From Spirochaetia bacterium (GTDB lineage: Bacteria > Spirochaetota > Spirochaetia > Treponematales > Breznakiellaceae), in the NCBI GenBank assembly GCA_025997795.1, contig BNVB01000025.1, positions 1 through 30,558 of the forward strand: DNA of 30,558 nt. The letters are read 5' to 3'. Shown in pieces: positions 1 through 7,333 of the stretch. Position 1 is the first letter of the stretch. Each line of letters starts with the position of its first letter. The position numbers and the translations under genes were made by a program. Under the pieces are notes generated by a model that was not told where the DNA came from, ran no database searches, and saw only the letters and a list, made by a program, of their open reading frames with translations.

Positions 1-556
1 AGCGTTCTTTTTCACTCATGGCGGAAACTGCTTTTTTCGCTGTTACCCCCAGCTTTTCCAATTCTAACGTGATTATTGCTGTTAGTCCACCGAAGGGTAT
101 TTTGTTTTCCGGGTCGTAGTAGATAAACCGGTGATCAAAACGGCTGTCCTCAAACAGTTTGCCCCGTGCCAGAAGGGAAATCTGGTAGCTTCGTTTGAGG
201 GTTTTATACGAACCGGAAGATGTTTCCCGAATTTCCTGGCTGGCAAAGAGGCGGCTTAAATAGTACTCCATCCGGAAGACTTCCCATTTGTGCGGGTAGA
301 GGGTCATCTCGATATCGGCCCGTTCGCCGGAGTTAAAGAGACACTGGATGTCATAGCGTATCTGTCGCTGGTCCAGCCGGGAAACCGGCGGTTCATTGGC
401 GCTTATGCTAAGTTCTTTAACGGGTTTTTCCAGGATAGCCGAGAGCAGCTTTTTCCGGGCTATCTCTGACTGGACGGTATTCCTGGTAAAAACGCTTTTG
501 AATACCGGGTCCCAGCAGGGATCGATGATCGGGTCGTGTGATTTAATGTTCGCCAT
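1..556 (-). CDS. PD-(D/E)XK nuclease family putative transposase (N-terminal part, runs off window)
   Basis: This open frame begins at an ATG at 556 with GGAGG just upstream and stays open to the window edge, giving 185 residues without a stop. The N-terminus has the pattern of the TIGR01784 / PDDEXK_2 (PF12784) group: WDPVFKSVF near residues 15-23, RYDIQ around D69, then ADIEM around E83, followed by a Tyr/Leu/Phe-rich helix. Relatives are called putative transposases and are related to the Rpn recombination-promoting nucleases. The third active-site position, normally Gln or Lys two residues after the Glu, is Thr85 here, so this copy may be catalytically dead. A repeat-rich intergenic region and a second gene of the same superfamily lie on its 5' side. 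Family assignment is from motif pattern only. Confidence 0.72.
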   Translation of the reverse strand, partial: MANIKSHDPIIDPCWDPVFKSVFTRNTVQSEIARKKLLSAILEKPVKELSISANEPPVSRLDQRQIRYDIQCLFNSGERADIEMTLYPHKWEVFRMEYYLSRLFASQEIRETSSGSYKTLKRSYQISLLARGKLFEDSRFDHRFIYYDPENKIPFGGLTAIITLELEKLGVTAKKAVSAMSEKER

Positions 557-1021
557 AGTTTTCCTCCATACAAAGGCGGGGTCTACACTATTTAGGGCAA
601 TACACTGCGTGGCACTTGTATGGAAAGGCAAATTTTGGAGAAAAATTGGAGAATTCGCCTTGGCGGGAATATTCTTCGTTGGGAAGGGCAATGGGGCAGT
701 GAAAACGCTTGTAGAATTCGCCTAGGCATACCTACATTTGACGGATCATTTTAAGTTCTTCGCCTAGACGGAATTCTTCGCCTAGGCGGAATTCTTCACC
801 GGGTACGGTATCCCTGGGCGAGGAATTCCAAAATGTTTTCACTGCCCCATTACCCTCCCCAGTGCAGCATCATACTGCCCGCCAAACACATTACTGCATA
901 GCGGGCGGGTTTTTCGCCGGGTGACACAAGGCGGCGGATAAAAAAACATTTTCTGAGTGTTTTACTATTCTGATACAAGCAAGAGACTTCCCAGACCCCT
1001 TATAGATATACAGGGGGAATT
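557..1021. other. 465-bp intergenic region holding hairpin repeat copy A
   Basis: No convincing gene is seen between the two divergent nuclease-family genes. Copy A of the hairpin repeat (681-860) and its conserved tail (to about 915) occupy most of it. In the tail, GCCCGC at 877-882 can pair with GCGGGC at 901-906 ahead of GGGTTTTT, which resembles a terminator, but the pairing is not kept in the other two copies. A plausible reading frame through 396-725 has no ribosome binding site and runs antisense to the truncated nuclease gene and then through the repeat. Confidence 0.6.
681..860. repeat. Hairpin (MITE-like) repeat, copy A
   Basis: A 180-bp element bounded by inverted arms of about 26 bp (left arm beginning GGGAAGGGCAATGGGG, right arm ending CCCCATTACCCTCCCC). 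Further in, there are GAATTC-containing arms and a CGCCTAGGCG core. It is longer than copies B and C because the unit around TTCGCCTAGGCGGAATTC is present almost twice. A tail of about 55 bp to the right (TGCAGCAT ... CATTACTGCATA) is shared with the other copies. No gene lies inside and no target-site duplication is obvious. Confidence 0.85.
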
Positions 1022-1942
1022 ATGCAGACAAACAGAAAGTACAAGGACAGCGTCTTTACGCTGCTCTTTAGTGATACGGACCGCCTCCGGGAACTCTATA
1101 ATGCTCTTGCAGGTACTCATTATGATGAAACCACAAAAATAACCATCAATACGCTGTCGGAAGCATTGTTCTTTGACCGGATTAACGATGTCTCTTTTAC
1201 GATAGACGATAAGCTGGTCGTGTTAATCGAACATCAAAGCACCATCAATCCCAATATGCCCCTTAGGATACTTTCCTATATAGCCCGGATTTACGAGAAA
1301 CTCATCGAAACCAAAAAAATCTACAGCAAAACAAAACTGGGTATACCCCGGCCCGAATTTATTGCCCTCTACAACGGCCTTGAAGAATACCCGGATGAAA
1401 GTACCCTGCGGCTTTCGGAACTCTTTGAAAAGGCGGGAAATCATGCTATAGTTGATCTGGAAGTTACCGTTCGGGTATATAATATTAACAAAGGGCGGAA
1501 CTCCGGAATAGCGTCAAAAAGCCGCTCTCTTAAGGGTTATGCGGCTTTTGTCGCCAAAGTACGGGAACAATTACAACAGGGAGATAAACCCGAAAACGCT
1601 ATAAAAAGCACCGTAGACTGGTGCCTGAAACAGGGAATACTAGGGGACTTTTTAGAGCAATACCGGGGGGTAGTAAATATGATGTATGCTGAATGGAACC
1701 TGGATGATGTTAAAGAAGTCTGGTATGAAGATGGCTTAAAAGAGGGTATGGAAAAAGGCCAAGCCTTGGGCCTAGAGCGCGGCCAAGCCCTGGGTCTAGA
1801 ACGTGGCCAAGCCCTGGGTATGGAAAAAGGTTCCCGGCAAAGCAGAGAAGAAATCGCTCGCAATTTGAAAAAGCTGGGGGTTTCCCTAGATTACATTGCC
1901 CAAAGCACTTCACTTTTACCGGAAGAAATTGCTCGCTTATAA
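1022..1942 (+). CDS. Rpn-family recombination-promoting nuclease / putative transposase
   Basis: The 306-residue protein starts at an ATG preceded by AGGGGG. It matches the Rpn / transposase_31 (PF04754) pattern: KDSVF near D10, NDVSF near D56, and EHQSTINPNMPLR with E70 and Q72, followed by an IARIYEK helix. These fit a PD-(D/E)XK active site of the form D...ExQ. Known Rpn proteins are DNA endonucleases linked to RecA-independent recombination. Residues 246-269 are three tandem copies of an eight-residue unit (GQALGLER, GQALGLER, GQALGMEK), a hydrophilic helical repeat of the sort seen near the C-terminus of this family. The final 35 residues look like a small helical domain. The gene lies between hairpin repeat copies A and B, 14 bp before the latter, which suggests both belong to a mobile or repeat-rich locus. 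Confidence 0.82.
   Translation: MQTNRKYKDSVFTLLFSDTDRLRELYNALAGTHYDETTKITINTLSEALFFDRINDVSFTIDDKLVVLIEHQSTINPNMPLRILSYIARIYEKLIETKKIYSKTKLGIPRPEFIALYNGLEEYPDESTLRLSELFEKAGNHAIVDLEVTVRVYNINKGRNSGIASKSRSLKGYAAFVAKVREQLQQGDKPENAIKSTVDWCLKQGILGDFLEQYRGVVNMMYAEWNLDDVKEVWYEDGLKEGMEKGQALGLERGQALGLERGQALGMEKGSRQSREEIARNLKKLGVSLDYIAQSTSLLPEEIARL
1757..1828 (+). repeat. Three tandem copies of a 24-bp unit inside the Rpn gene
   Basis: Units at 1757-1780, 1781-1804 and 1805-1828 each begin GGCCAAGCC and encode GQALG(L/M)E(R/K). The unit length is a multiple of three, so copy-number change would lengthen or shorten the protein without a frameshift. The third unit has diverged at its 3' end. Confidence 0.9.
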
Positions 1943-1955
1943 TCGCCTTGCCGTT

Positions 1956-2111
1956 GGGGAGGGCAATAGGGCAGTGAAAACGCTTGTAGAATTCGCCCAG
2001 GCATACCTACATTTGACGGATCGTTTAAGATCTTCGCCTAGGCGGAATTCTTCGCCGGGTATGCCTGGGCGAGGAATTCCAAAATGTTTTCACAGCCCCA
2101 TTGCCCTCCCC
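1956..2111. repeat. Hairpin (MITE-like) repeat, copy B
   Basis: A 156-bp element. The outer arms at 1956-1981 and 2086-2111 match at 24 of 26 positions as inverted repeats. Inner arms GCCCAGGCATACC / GGTATGCCTGGGC are perfect inverted repeats. The centre contains CGCCTAGGCG. A conserved tail continues to about 2165. It begins 14 bp after the stop codon of the Rpn gene. Confidence 0.88.
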
Positions 2112-2245
2112 AGTGCAGCATACTCTCGCCAAGGCACATTACTGCATATGGGCAGATTTCCCGCTGGGCGGCACTGGGTTCGTATTTCTCCCAAATCGCA
2201 GGACTGCGGTGTTAAGCGCCTTGGCGTGTGTAGGCTCCCTCCGTT

Positions 2246-2402
2246 GGGGAGGGTAATGGGGCAGTGAAACCGCTTGTAGAATTCGCCCAGGCATACCTAC
2301 ATTTGACGGATCATTTTAAGATTTTCGCCTAGGCGGAATTCTTCGCCGGGTATGCCTGGGCGAGGAATTCCAAAATGTTTTCACAGCCCCATTGCCCTCC
2401 CC
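2246..2402. repeat. Hairpin (MITE-like) repeat, copy C
   Basis: A 157-bp element in the same orientation as copy B and nearly identical to it, including outer arms, inner GCCCAGGCATACC arms and the CGCCTAGGCG centre. The tail to about 2455 is shared with B. The 134 bp between B and C includes the B tail and a short unique stretch. Confidence 0.88.
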
Positions 2403-2664
2403 AGTGCAGCATACTCTCGCCAAGGCGCATTACTGCATACGGGCGGGTTTCCCGTTAAACGGTAGAAAAACGCACTATATGCGGGGAAAGCAGAAGGCTC
2501 GAATTTTCTTCCCTTTCTTTCCTTTGTGTCCCGGAACCCAAGGAACCTATGGTTCCAGGTTCCTTGTGGTTAAGTATTCTTCCTGCCACCGGCTCCCTGA
2601 TCCCGTCAGACCAGGGTACCAAGCTTCGGCAATTAAATCATAGCAATCTGGCGCCATTAGGCCT

Positions 2665-4080
2665 TTAGTCTACCCAAGGGGGAGTGTCCTGGGGAGTCGT
2701 TAAAGCGTGAGATAGGGTTATACCATCCCCTGGCCCGGCGTCGACGTTCCGGTATTTGTTGGTTGTACCGTTAATATATACCGCGCGGCCGGTCCCGCTC
2801 GCCGTGTTGCCCGCAATACTGCCGCCGGACTTGGTGAAGCTCCCACCGGATATGCCGACGACAAACACCCCGCCGCCGTTGATGGCGGTATTGGCGCCGT
2901 TGATGGCGCCGCCGTTCATAGTGAAATTACCGTTGGCGCCAACATTTACCCCGCCGCCGTGGGCGGCGGCGGTATTGCCGCTGATAGTCCCGTTGCTCAT
3001 GGTAAAAATCGCTGAGCCGCTGTTGGCAGAAAGAAACACCCCGCCGCCGCCATTCGAACCTGTCACATGGCTTTCATTGTTGCTGATGGTCCCGCCTTCC
3101 ATGTTGAAGGTGGCGGTTCCGGTGGTACCCAGAACCGCCACTCCGCCGCCATAGCCGATGCTGGAAATATTGCGGCTGATAACCGCACTGCCTTTCATGG
3201 TGAAAGTGCCGCCACTGCCAACATACACCCCGCCGCCGTTGCCGAAGTTTGGGGCGCTGCTCGCTATATTGTGTGTAATAGAACCGCCCTCCATGGTGAA
3301 AGTGCTGGTACTGCCAACATACACCCCGCCGCCATATGAAATATTGCCGCCATTGGTGTTATCGCGGATTTCCCCGGCGTACATGTATAACGAGCTGTTA
3401 TTGATGTTTACGAGGACCGTGTTATTGTTGTCCCTGCCAACCAGGTTTGGACCCCGGAGGATAAGTGTTGCCCCGGCGTTCGCCGAAAATAGGGAACCGT
3501 TTGTTGAGCCAAGTTTTATAGTCCCGCTGCCCCGGAGGGAGATAACCGTACCAGCAACTGACATAGTTACCGGGTTAATGGTATGGGTACCATCCACAAT
3601 AACGGCGACTTTTTTCCCGGCTGCCGTGGTATTGAGGTAATAACGTAAGTCACTGTCTGCATCGCTTGCAGAAAAATGCTTGTATTCATCAGGGTCACCG
3701 CCAAAGTCTTCAGTGTTCCCCGCCGACCATGCGGAGCCCATGTCTATGGCGGCGGCGTTGTTTCCCCCCGCCTGAACATTAATGGATTGGGGTTTGCTTT
3801 CCGCATAGGGTACACCCTGGTAGGAAGCCGTTACCTGTATAGTCCAGTTTCCCGGAACCAGCGACAGCGTAATGGAACCGCCGCCCTGGACGGTCTTTGA
3901 CAGTATACCGGGGCCGCTTCCGTGGATGGTATAGGTAAGCTGGCTAGGATCATCCGGCCCTGACCCCGGAATATAGGCAACAGATTTGCCGCTCACGAGC
4001 AGGGTAAGGGTGGTCCCGCCATCGGTGAGGTTGCCACAGGAGGAAAGTACGACCAGGATAAGGAAGAGTGTTATCCGCAC
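2665..4080 (-). CDS. Surface-type lipoprotein with right-handed beta-helix repeats
   Basis: The 471-residue product starts at a GTG and has a short signal peptide ending in VVLSSC, so Cys15 is the predicted lipid anchor. Residues 20-120 look like a beta-rich domain. From about residue 245 there are six glycine-rich repeats of roughly 23-26 residues, each with GGGV followed by FTM.GG.I..N (about 250, 282, 311, 344, 375 and 402), a pattern expected of a right-handed parallel beta-helix or polymorphic-outer-membrane-type repeat protein. Ligand unknown; adhesion or surface exposure is an inference. The GTG has no Shine-Dalgarno sequence. Upstream lie a short leader frame and a 7-bp tandem repeat (4112-4188) whose copy number decides whether the leader is in frame with this gene. 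The GTG is the only start in this frame before an upstream stop (4198-4200) that yields the signal peptide. Confidence 0.75.
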   Translation of the reverse strand: MRITLFLILVVLSSCGNLTDGGTTLTLLVSGKSVAYIPGSGPDDPSQLTYTIHGSGPGILSKTVQGGGSITLSLVPGNWTIQVTASYQGVPYAESKPQSINVQAGGNNAAAIDMGSAWSAGNTEDFGGDPDEYKHFSASDADSDLRYYLNTTAAGKKVAVIVDGTHTINPVTMSVAGTVISLRGSGTIKLGSTNGSLFSANAGATLILRGPNLVGRDNNNTVLVNINNSSLYMYAGEIRDNTNGGNISYGGGVYVGSTSTFTMEGGSITHNIASSAPNFGNGGGVYVGSGGTFTMKGSAVISRNISSIGYGGGVAVLGTTGTATFNMEGGTISNNESHVTGSNGGGGVFLSANSGSAIFTMSNGTISGNTAAAHGGGVNVGANGNFTMNGGAINGANTAINGGGVFVVGISGGSFTKSGGSIAGNTASGTGRAVYINGTTNKYRNVDAGPGDGITLSHALTTPQDTPPWVD

Positions 4081-4099
4081 AGCGGATTGCCGGATTAGG

Positions 4100-4267
<168 letters not shown>

Positions 4268-4315
4268 TTTTTACTCCTGGAGGCAGTTTTGTTCCAGCCA
4301 TTGGCTGATATACAG

Positions 4316-4343
4316 AGTATAGCACCTATTATGAAAAAAACAA
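4316..4343 (-). promoter_or_regulatory. Predicted promoter of the leader ORF / lipoprotein unit
   Basis: On the minus strand TTGTTT (4343-4338) and TATACT (4321-4316) are separated by 16 nt, and TGC directly before the hexamer gives an extended -10. The start of transcription would fall about 40 nt before the ATG at 4267. Confidence 0.5.
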
Positions 4344-4347
4344 GGGC

Positions 4348-5493
4348 CTAAAGATAATTCCGGCAGTAGTCGCTTATAACCCGCCCCATACAGGACAGGT
4401 TTCCAACTTTAGTGGACAGGTTTCCGGCTTTAGCGGAAACCGGGGTTCCCTCTCGGTTGATCTGGTTCCGCAGATATTCCGCCCAGGTAAAATTATCGCA
4501 GTAGTACTGGAAAAACCGCCGGGCCCGGCTTAGGTGGAATTCCGGCGGCTGGTACCGGGCCAGCAGGTCCAGAAAGCGCAGGGCTGTTTCTTCCAGAAAC
4601 TGCCCCGGCACTTTTGCCGGGCTTGTTCCGCCTGGTCCGCTTGTTCCGTATGACCCGGCGCTTATTTTGAGAGCGGCGGCAAAAGCCCAGGGTTCCCTGA
4701 CAAGGAGCCGCCCGGCCATAACCGGCCCGGCGGCGGCTTTTTGGACCAGTTCTTCCGCACTGTTTATGTCGCCGTTTCCTGCCACCGGGATATGTAACTC
4801 GTTTCGCAGGGCTTCCACATATTCCCACCGGGCCCGGCGTTTGAATTTTTCCGCCGCCATCCGGGGATGCAGGGTAATGGCGTCGGCCCCGGCGGCCTCA
4901 ATGCGGCGGCAGAACGCCAAAAGAGCGGTCCAGACAGTCTCGTCAAGCATAGTTCCCTCCGGACAGCCGGGGTTCCTCGCTGCAGTGCGGAGTTTTTCCG
5001 GTTTGGGGCCAAGCCGGATTTTAACGCTCAGCCGTTTTTTGGTAACCCGCCGGATAAGCTCAATAAGCCGCCCGGCCTTGTTAATATCTTCCATCCAGCG
5101 GACTCCCGCCCCTGTTTTGGTAATTATTGGGGCGGCACAGCCCATGTTTATGTCGATACCCAGGCAGTCCCGCGAATCCAGAAGGGCCGCCGCTTTAACC
5201 AGTTGATCCGTATCTGCCCCCAAAAGCTGGTATACGAGCTTTTGCGGGCAGGGGCCGCTGTCCAGGTACCATTTTTCCAGGGGACCGCCGGCCAAAAGTC
5301 CCGGGGCGCTGATCATCTCGGTATAGTAAAGGATTTCATAAGCGCCAGAGAGGGGGGTGGCGGAAGACGCGGAGCGGCTGGAGCCAGGGGGGAGACTTGC
5401 CCCCTCTATAAGCTCCCGCAGGGCCCGGTGGCTTAGCTCTGCCATTGGCGCCAGCATAAGGGTTCCAACTTTAGGGGAAACCGGGGTGCACAT
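4348..5493 (-). CDS. tRNA-dihydrouridine synthase family protein
   Basis: The 381-residue flavoenzyme should reduce uridines in tRNA to dihydrouridine using FMN. The Dus pattern is clear: LMLAPMAELSHRALR near the N-terminus, GIDINMGC with candidate catalytic Cys119, KTGAGVRWM, SVKIRLG, TLHPR and VAGNGDI for FMN phosphate binding. The residue after the catalytic Cys is Ala (GCAAP) instead of the usual Pro (GCP), and there is an insertion around residues 165-180. Both ends of the protein carry TPVS.K.G.L sequence encoded by short palindromic repeats (4395-4447 and 5461-5490), so the conserved enzyme probably begins at about residue 11. No strong ribosome binding site precedes the ATG at 5493. 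Which tRNA position it modifies cannot be said from sequence. Confidence 0.82.
   Translation of the reverse strand: MCTPVSPKVGTLMLAPMAELSHRALRELIEGASLPPGSSRSASSATPLSGAYEILYYTEMISAPGLLAGGPLEKWYLDSGPCPQKLVYQLLGADTDQLVKAAALLDSRDCLGIDINMGCAAPIITKTGAGVRWMEDINKAGRLIELIRRVTKKRLSVKIRLGPKPEKLRTAARNPGCPEGTMLDETVWTALLAFCRRIEAAGADAITLHPRMAAEKFKRRARWEYVEALRNELHIPVAGNGDINSAEELVQKAAAGPVMAGRLLVREPWAFAAALKISAGSYGTSGPGGTSPAKVPGQFLEETALRFLDLLARYQPPEFHLSRARRFFQYYCDNFTWAEYLRNQINREGTPVSAKAGNLSTKVGNLSCMGRVISDYCRNYL
4395..4447. repeat. Short palindromic repeats at the 3' end of the dus-like gene
   Basis: Two 21-bp tandem units (4395-4415 and 4416-4436) share ACAGGTTTCC..CTTTAG.GG and differ at three positions. The second is part of a hairpin GGTTTCCG / CGGAAACC with CTTTAG in the loop. 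The same motif recurs at 5461-5487, in the first codons of the same gene, and at 13667-13711. Confidence 0.75.
5461..5490. repeat. Short palindromic repeat at the 5' end of the dus-like gene
   Basis: GGTTCCAACTTTAGGGGAAA followed by CCGGGG matches the repeat at 4418-4447 in most positions and forms an imperfect hairpin around CTTTAG. It encodes residues 2-11 of the Dus-like protein. Confidence 0.65.
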
Positions 5494-5547
5494 TGGCTTA
5501 TGGTGACGAATTTTGGAAAAAAAAGGAATTCCACCAAAAATGGGGAC

Positions 5548-5586
5548 TTGACTTGTTGTTTTGATTGACTTACGCTATGATATTAT
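5548..5586 (+). promoter_or_regulatory. Predicted promoter region of the CheY-like gene
   Basis: TTGACT (5548-5553) and TTGTTG (5553-5558) are possible -35 elements. TATGAT (5576-5581) lies 17 nt after the second, and TATTAT (5581-5586) overlaps it. Which pair is used cannot be decided by eye. Confidence 0.4.
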
Positions 5587-5600
5587 GAGGAGCGTACCGC

Positions 5601-6038
5601 ATGATTGCAAAGAGTGATGGGCCCAGTCTCAACGAGAAACCACCGGAAGGCCAAAAACCCGAAGGCGGGGCTTATAAAGTTCTCGTGGTGGATGATTCCA
5701 TGTTTATTGCTAAACAGCTTGGACAGATCTTTACTTCCGAGGGTTTTGAAGTTGTCGAAACTGCTGGTGACGGCGCCCAAGGTCTGGAAAAATACAAAGA
5801 ACTGTACCCAAACGTGGATCTGGTTACTATGGATATTACCATGCCGGTTATGGATGGAGTTTCGGCGCTGGAAAAGATACTGGAATTTCATAAAGAAGCC
5901 AATGTTATCATGGTAAGTGCCCTGGGTAAGGAAGATGTGGTTAAAAAGTGCCTCTTAATGGGAGCAAAAAGCTACATTGTTAAACCCCTGGACCGCAAAA
6001 AGGTACTGGAACGGGTTGTTTCTGTCCTAAAACGGTAA
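5601..6038 (+). CDS. CheY-like single-domain response regulator
   Basis: The 145-residue protein starts at an ATG with GAGGAG 8 nt upstream. After a 25-residue Pro/Glu/Gly-rich N-terminal extension comes a receiver domain: KVLVVDD with D31-D32, MDITMPVMDG with phosphoacceptor Asp78, VSALG with Ser106, and YIVKP with Lys128. No output domain follows, so it acts by protein-protein contact, as CheY does with the flagellar switch or stand-alone receivers do with kinases. The next gene is a flavodiiron protein 25 nt downstream. It is not next to cheA or the other chemotaxis genes of the window (17 kb away), so its partner is unknown. Confidence 0.88.
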   Translation: MIAKSDGPSLNEKPPEGQKPEGGAYKVLVVDDSMFIAKQLGQIFTSEGFEVVETAGDGAQGLEKYKELYPNVDLVTMDITMPVMDGVSALEKILEFHKEANVIMVSALGKEDVVKKCLLMGAKSYIVKPLDRKKVLERVVSVLKR

Positions 6039-6063
6039 TGTAACCAGTTATAAAAGACTCAGC

Positions 6064-7290
6064 ATGAAAGCCCACAAAATTAGTGAACAGGTTTATTGTC
6101 TCTATGCGGATATCCAAACGGAGGATCTCTTTGAGGGTATTTGGCCCATTCCCCGGGGGGTTTCCCTTAATTCGTACCTGGTAAAGGGTAAAAAAACTGC
6201 CTTTATCGATCTTTTCCGGGACTGGTCCGGCGCAGAGGGTCAGTTTGAAGAAGCCCTGGCTTCTGTTGGCGGCGCTTTTGATACCATCGACTACCTTATT
6301 CTGAACCACCTGGAGCCGGATCATACCGGTTGGCTGGGGGAATTCCGCCGCCGTAACCCCAGGGCAGAGATTATCTCTACTGCCAAAGGGATCAACCTGG
6401 TTAAAAGCTTCTATAAACTGGACAGCGGGCTTCGGGCGGTAAAAGACGGGGATAAACTGGACCTGGACGGGGTGGAACTGGTATTTTACGAAACCCCCAA
6501 TATTCACTGGCCGGAAACCATGGTTACCTGGGAGCCCGCTTCGGGTACGCTTTTTTCCTGCGATGCCTTTGGTTCCTTTGGGGCCCTGGGAGGCCGGGTT
6601 TTTGACGATGAATTTACCCCGGAAGAGCACGTTTTTTATGAAAAAGAATGTCTGCGCTACTATGCCAATATTGTTTCGTCCTTTTCTACCTTTGTGGAAC
6701 GGGGAATCCAGAAACTTGACGGATTGGACATTAAATGTGTGGCCCCCAGTCACGGTATGGTTTGGCGGAAAAACCCCAAAGACATTATTGAACGGTATGC
6801 ACGGTATGCTTCCTATTCACGGGCCGAAGCAGGAAAATCCTCCGGCGGTGAAAGCGAAATTGCCGTTATCTGGAGTTCCATGTACGGCAATACCAAACTG
6901 GGTCTGGATGCGGTAATCCGGGGCATCGAGGCAGAGGGAGTTCCCTATACCATCTGCCGGGTCCCCGACGAGGATGTTTCTTATGCCCTGGCAAATGCCT
7001 TTAAGGCCCAGGCGCTGGTCCTGGCCATGCCCACCTATGAATATGCCATGTTCCCCCCCATGGCCTATGTATTGGATATCTTTCGCCGTAAACATATCTT
7101 TGGCAAAACGGTACTCCGCATTGGTTCCTGGGGCTGGGTGGGCGGCGCAAAAAAAGAATACGAAACGGCCATAGAAGCCCTAAAATGGGAAAGTGTTCCC
7201 TCCATGGAATGGGCCGGATCCCCCACCGCAGAAGAACTTAAGGTACTGGAAGAGCGGGGGAAAGACCTTGCCCGCATTGTAAAAAGTTAG
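6064..7290 (+). CDS. fprA: Flavodiiron protein (FprA-type A-type flavoprotein)
   Basis: The 408-residue cytoplasmic enzyme reduces O2 to water and/or NO to N2O. The N-terminal metallo-beta-lactamase-like domain has the full diiron ligand set: H82-x-E84-x-D86-H87 (in NHLEPDHTG), H148 (NIHWPE), D167 (CDAFG) and H230 (PSHG). The C-terminal flavodoxin domain starts near residue 265 with WSSMYGNT as FMN phosphate loop and continues with TYEYAMFPP and GSWGWVGG. There is no rubredoxin or other C-terminal fusion, so electrons come from a separate carrier. In an anaerobe this is an oxygen-defence enzyme, and it is followed by ridA and an Fe-S aldo/keto reductase on the same strand. No good ribosome binding site precedes its ATG, suggesting coupling to the gene before it. 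Confidence 0.93.
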   Translation: MKAHKISEQVYCLYADIQTEDLFEGIWPIPRGVSLNSYLVKGKKTAFIDLFRDWSGAEGQFEEALASVGGAFDTIDYLILNHLEPDHTGWLGEFRRRNPRAEIISTAKGINLVKSFYKLDSGLRAVKDGDKLDLDGVELVFYETPNIHWPETMVTWEPASGTLFSCDAFGSFGALGGRVFDDEFTPEEHVFYEKECLRYYANIVSSFSTFVERGIQKLDGLDIKCVAPSHGMVWRKNPKDIIERYARYASYSRAEAGKSSGGESEIAVIWSSMYGNTKLGLDAVIRGIEAEGVPYTICRVPDEDVSYALANAFKAQALVLAMPTYEYAMFPPMAYVLDIFRRKHIFGKTVLRIGSWGWVGGAKKEYETAIEALKWESVPSMEWAGSPTAEELKVLEERGKDLARIVKS

Positions 7291-7333
7291 AAAGAGACAC
7301 GTGATGTCTTGCGTAATAAAACAGGAGGCTCCC

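Larger units (their letters stand above)
1943..2664. other. 722-bp intergenic region with hairpin repeats B and C and small palindromes
   Basis: Two direct copies of the hairpin repeat (1956-2111 and 2246-2402) and their tails fill most of this stretch. Frames through 1896-2267 and 2392-2643 are only repeat sequence read as protein. Around 2550-2575 there is a 9-bp inverted repeat (AAGGAACCT / AGGTTCCTT, 8-nt loop), related to other GGTTCC/GGAACC palindromes in the window. It lies downstream of the minus-strand lipoprotein gene and could form the 3' end of that transcript, although no T-run follows it. Nothing else recognised. Confidence 0.6.

Noticed and set aside
396..725. Plus-strand frame of 109 aa at the left end
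   Set aside because: It is antisense to the truncated nuclease gene, has no ribosome binding site and finishes in hairpin repeat A.
877..914. Rho-independent terminator in the tail of repeat A
   Set aside because: GCCCGC/GCGGGC with a T-run is present in copy A only; copies B and C lack the pairing, so it is likely incidental.
1896..2643. Plus-strand frames through the repeat region
   Set aside because: They consist of repeat B and C sequence read as protein, with no family resemblance or ribosome binding site.
2756..3640. Plus-strand frames of up to 160 aa opposite the beta-helix lipoprotein
   Set aside because: They are Pro/Leu-rich shadows of the Gly-rich repeat codons on the other strand.
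5461..5493. Starting the dus-like gene at a later internal codon
   Set aside because: No later ATG has a ribosome binding site before the conserved LMLAPMAEL segment, so the first ATG is kept although its support is weak.
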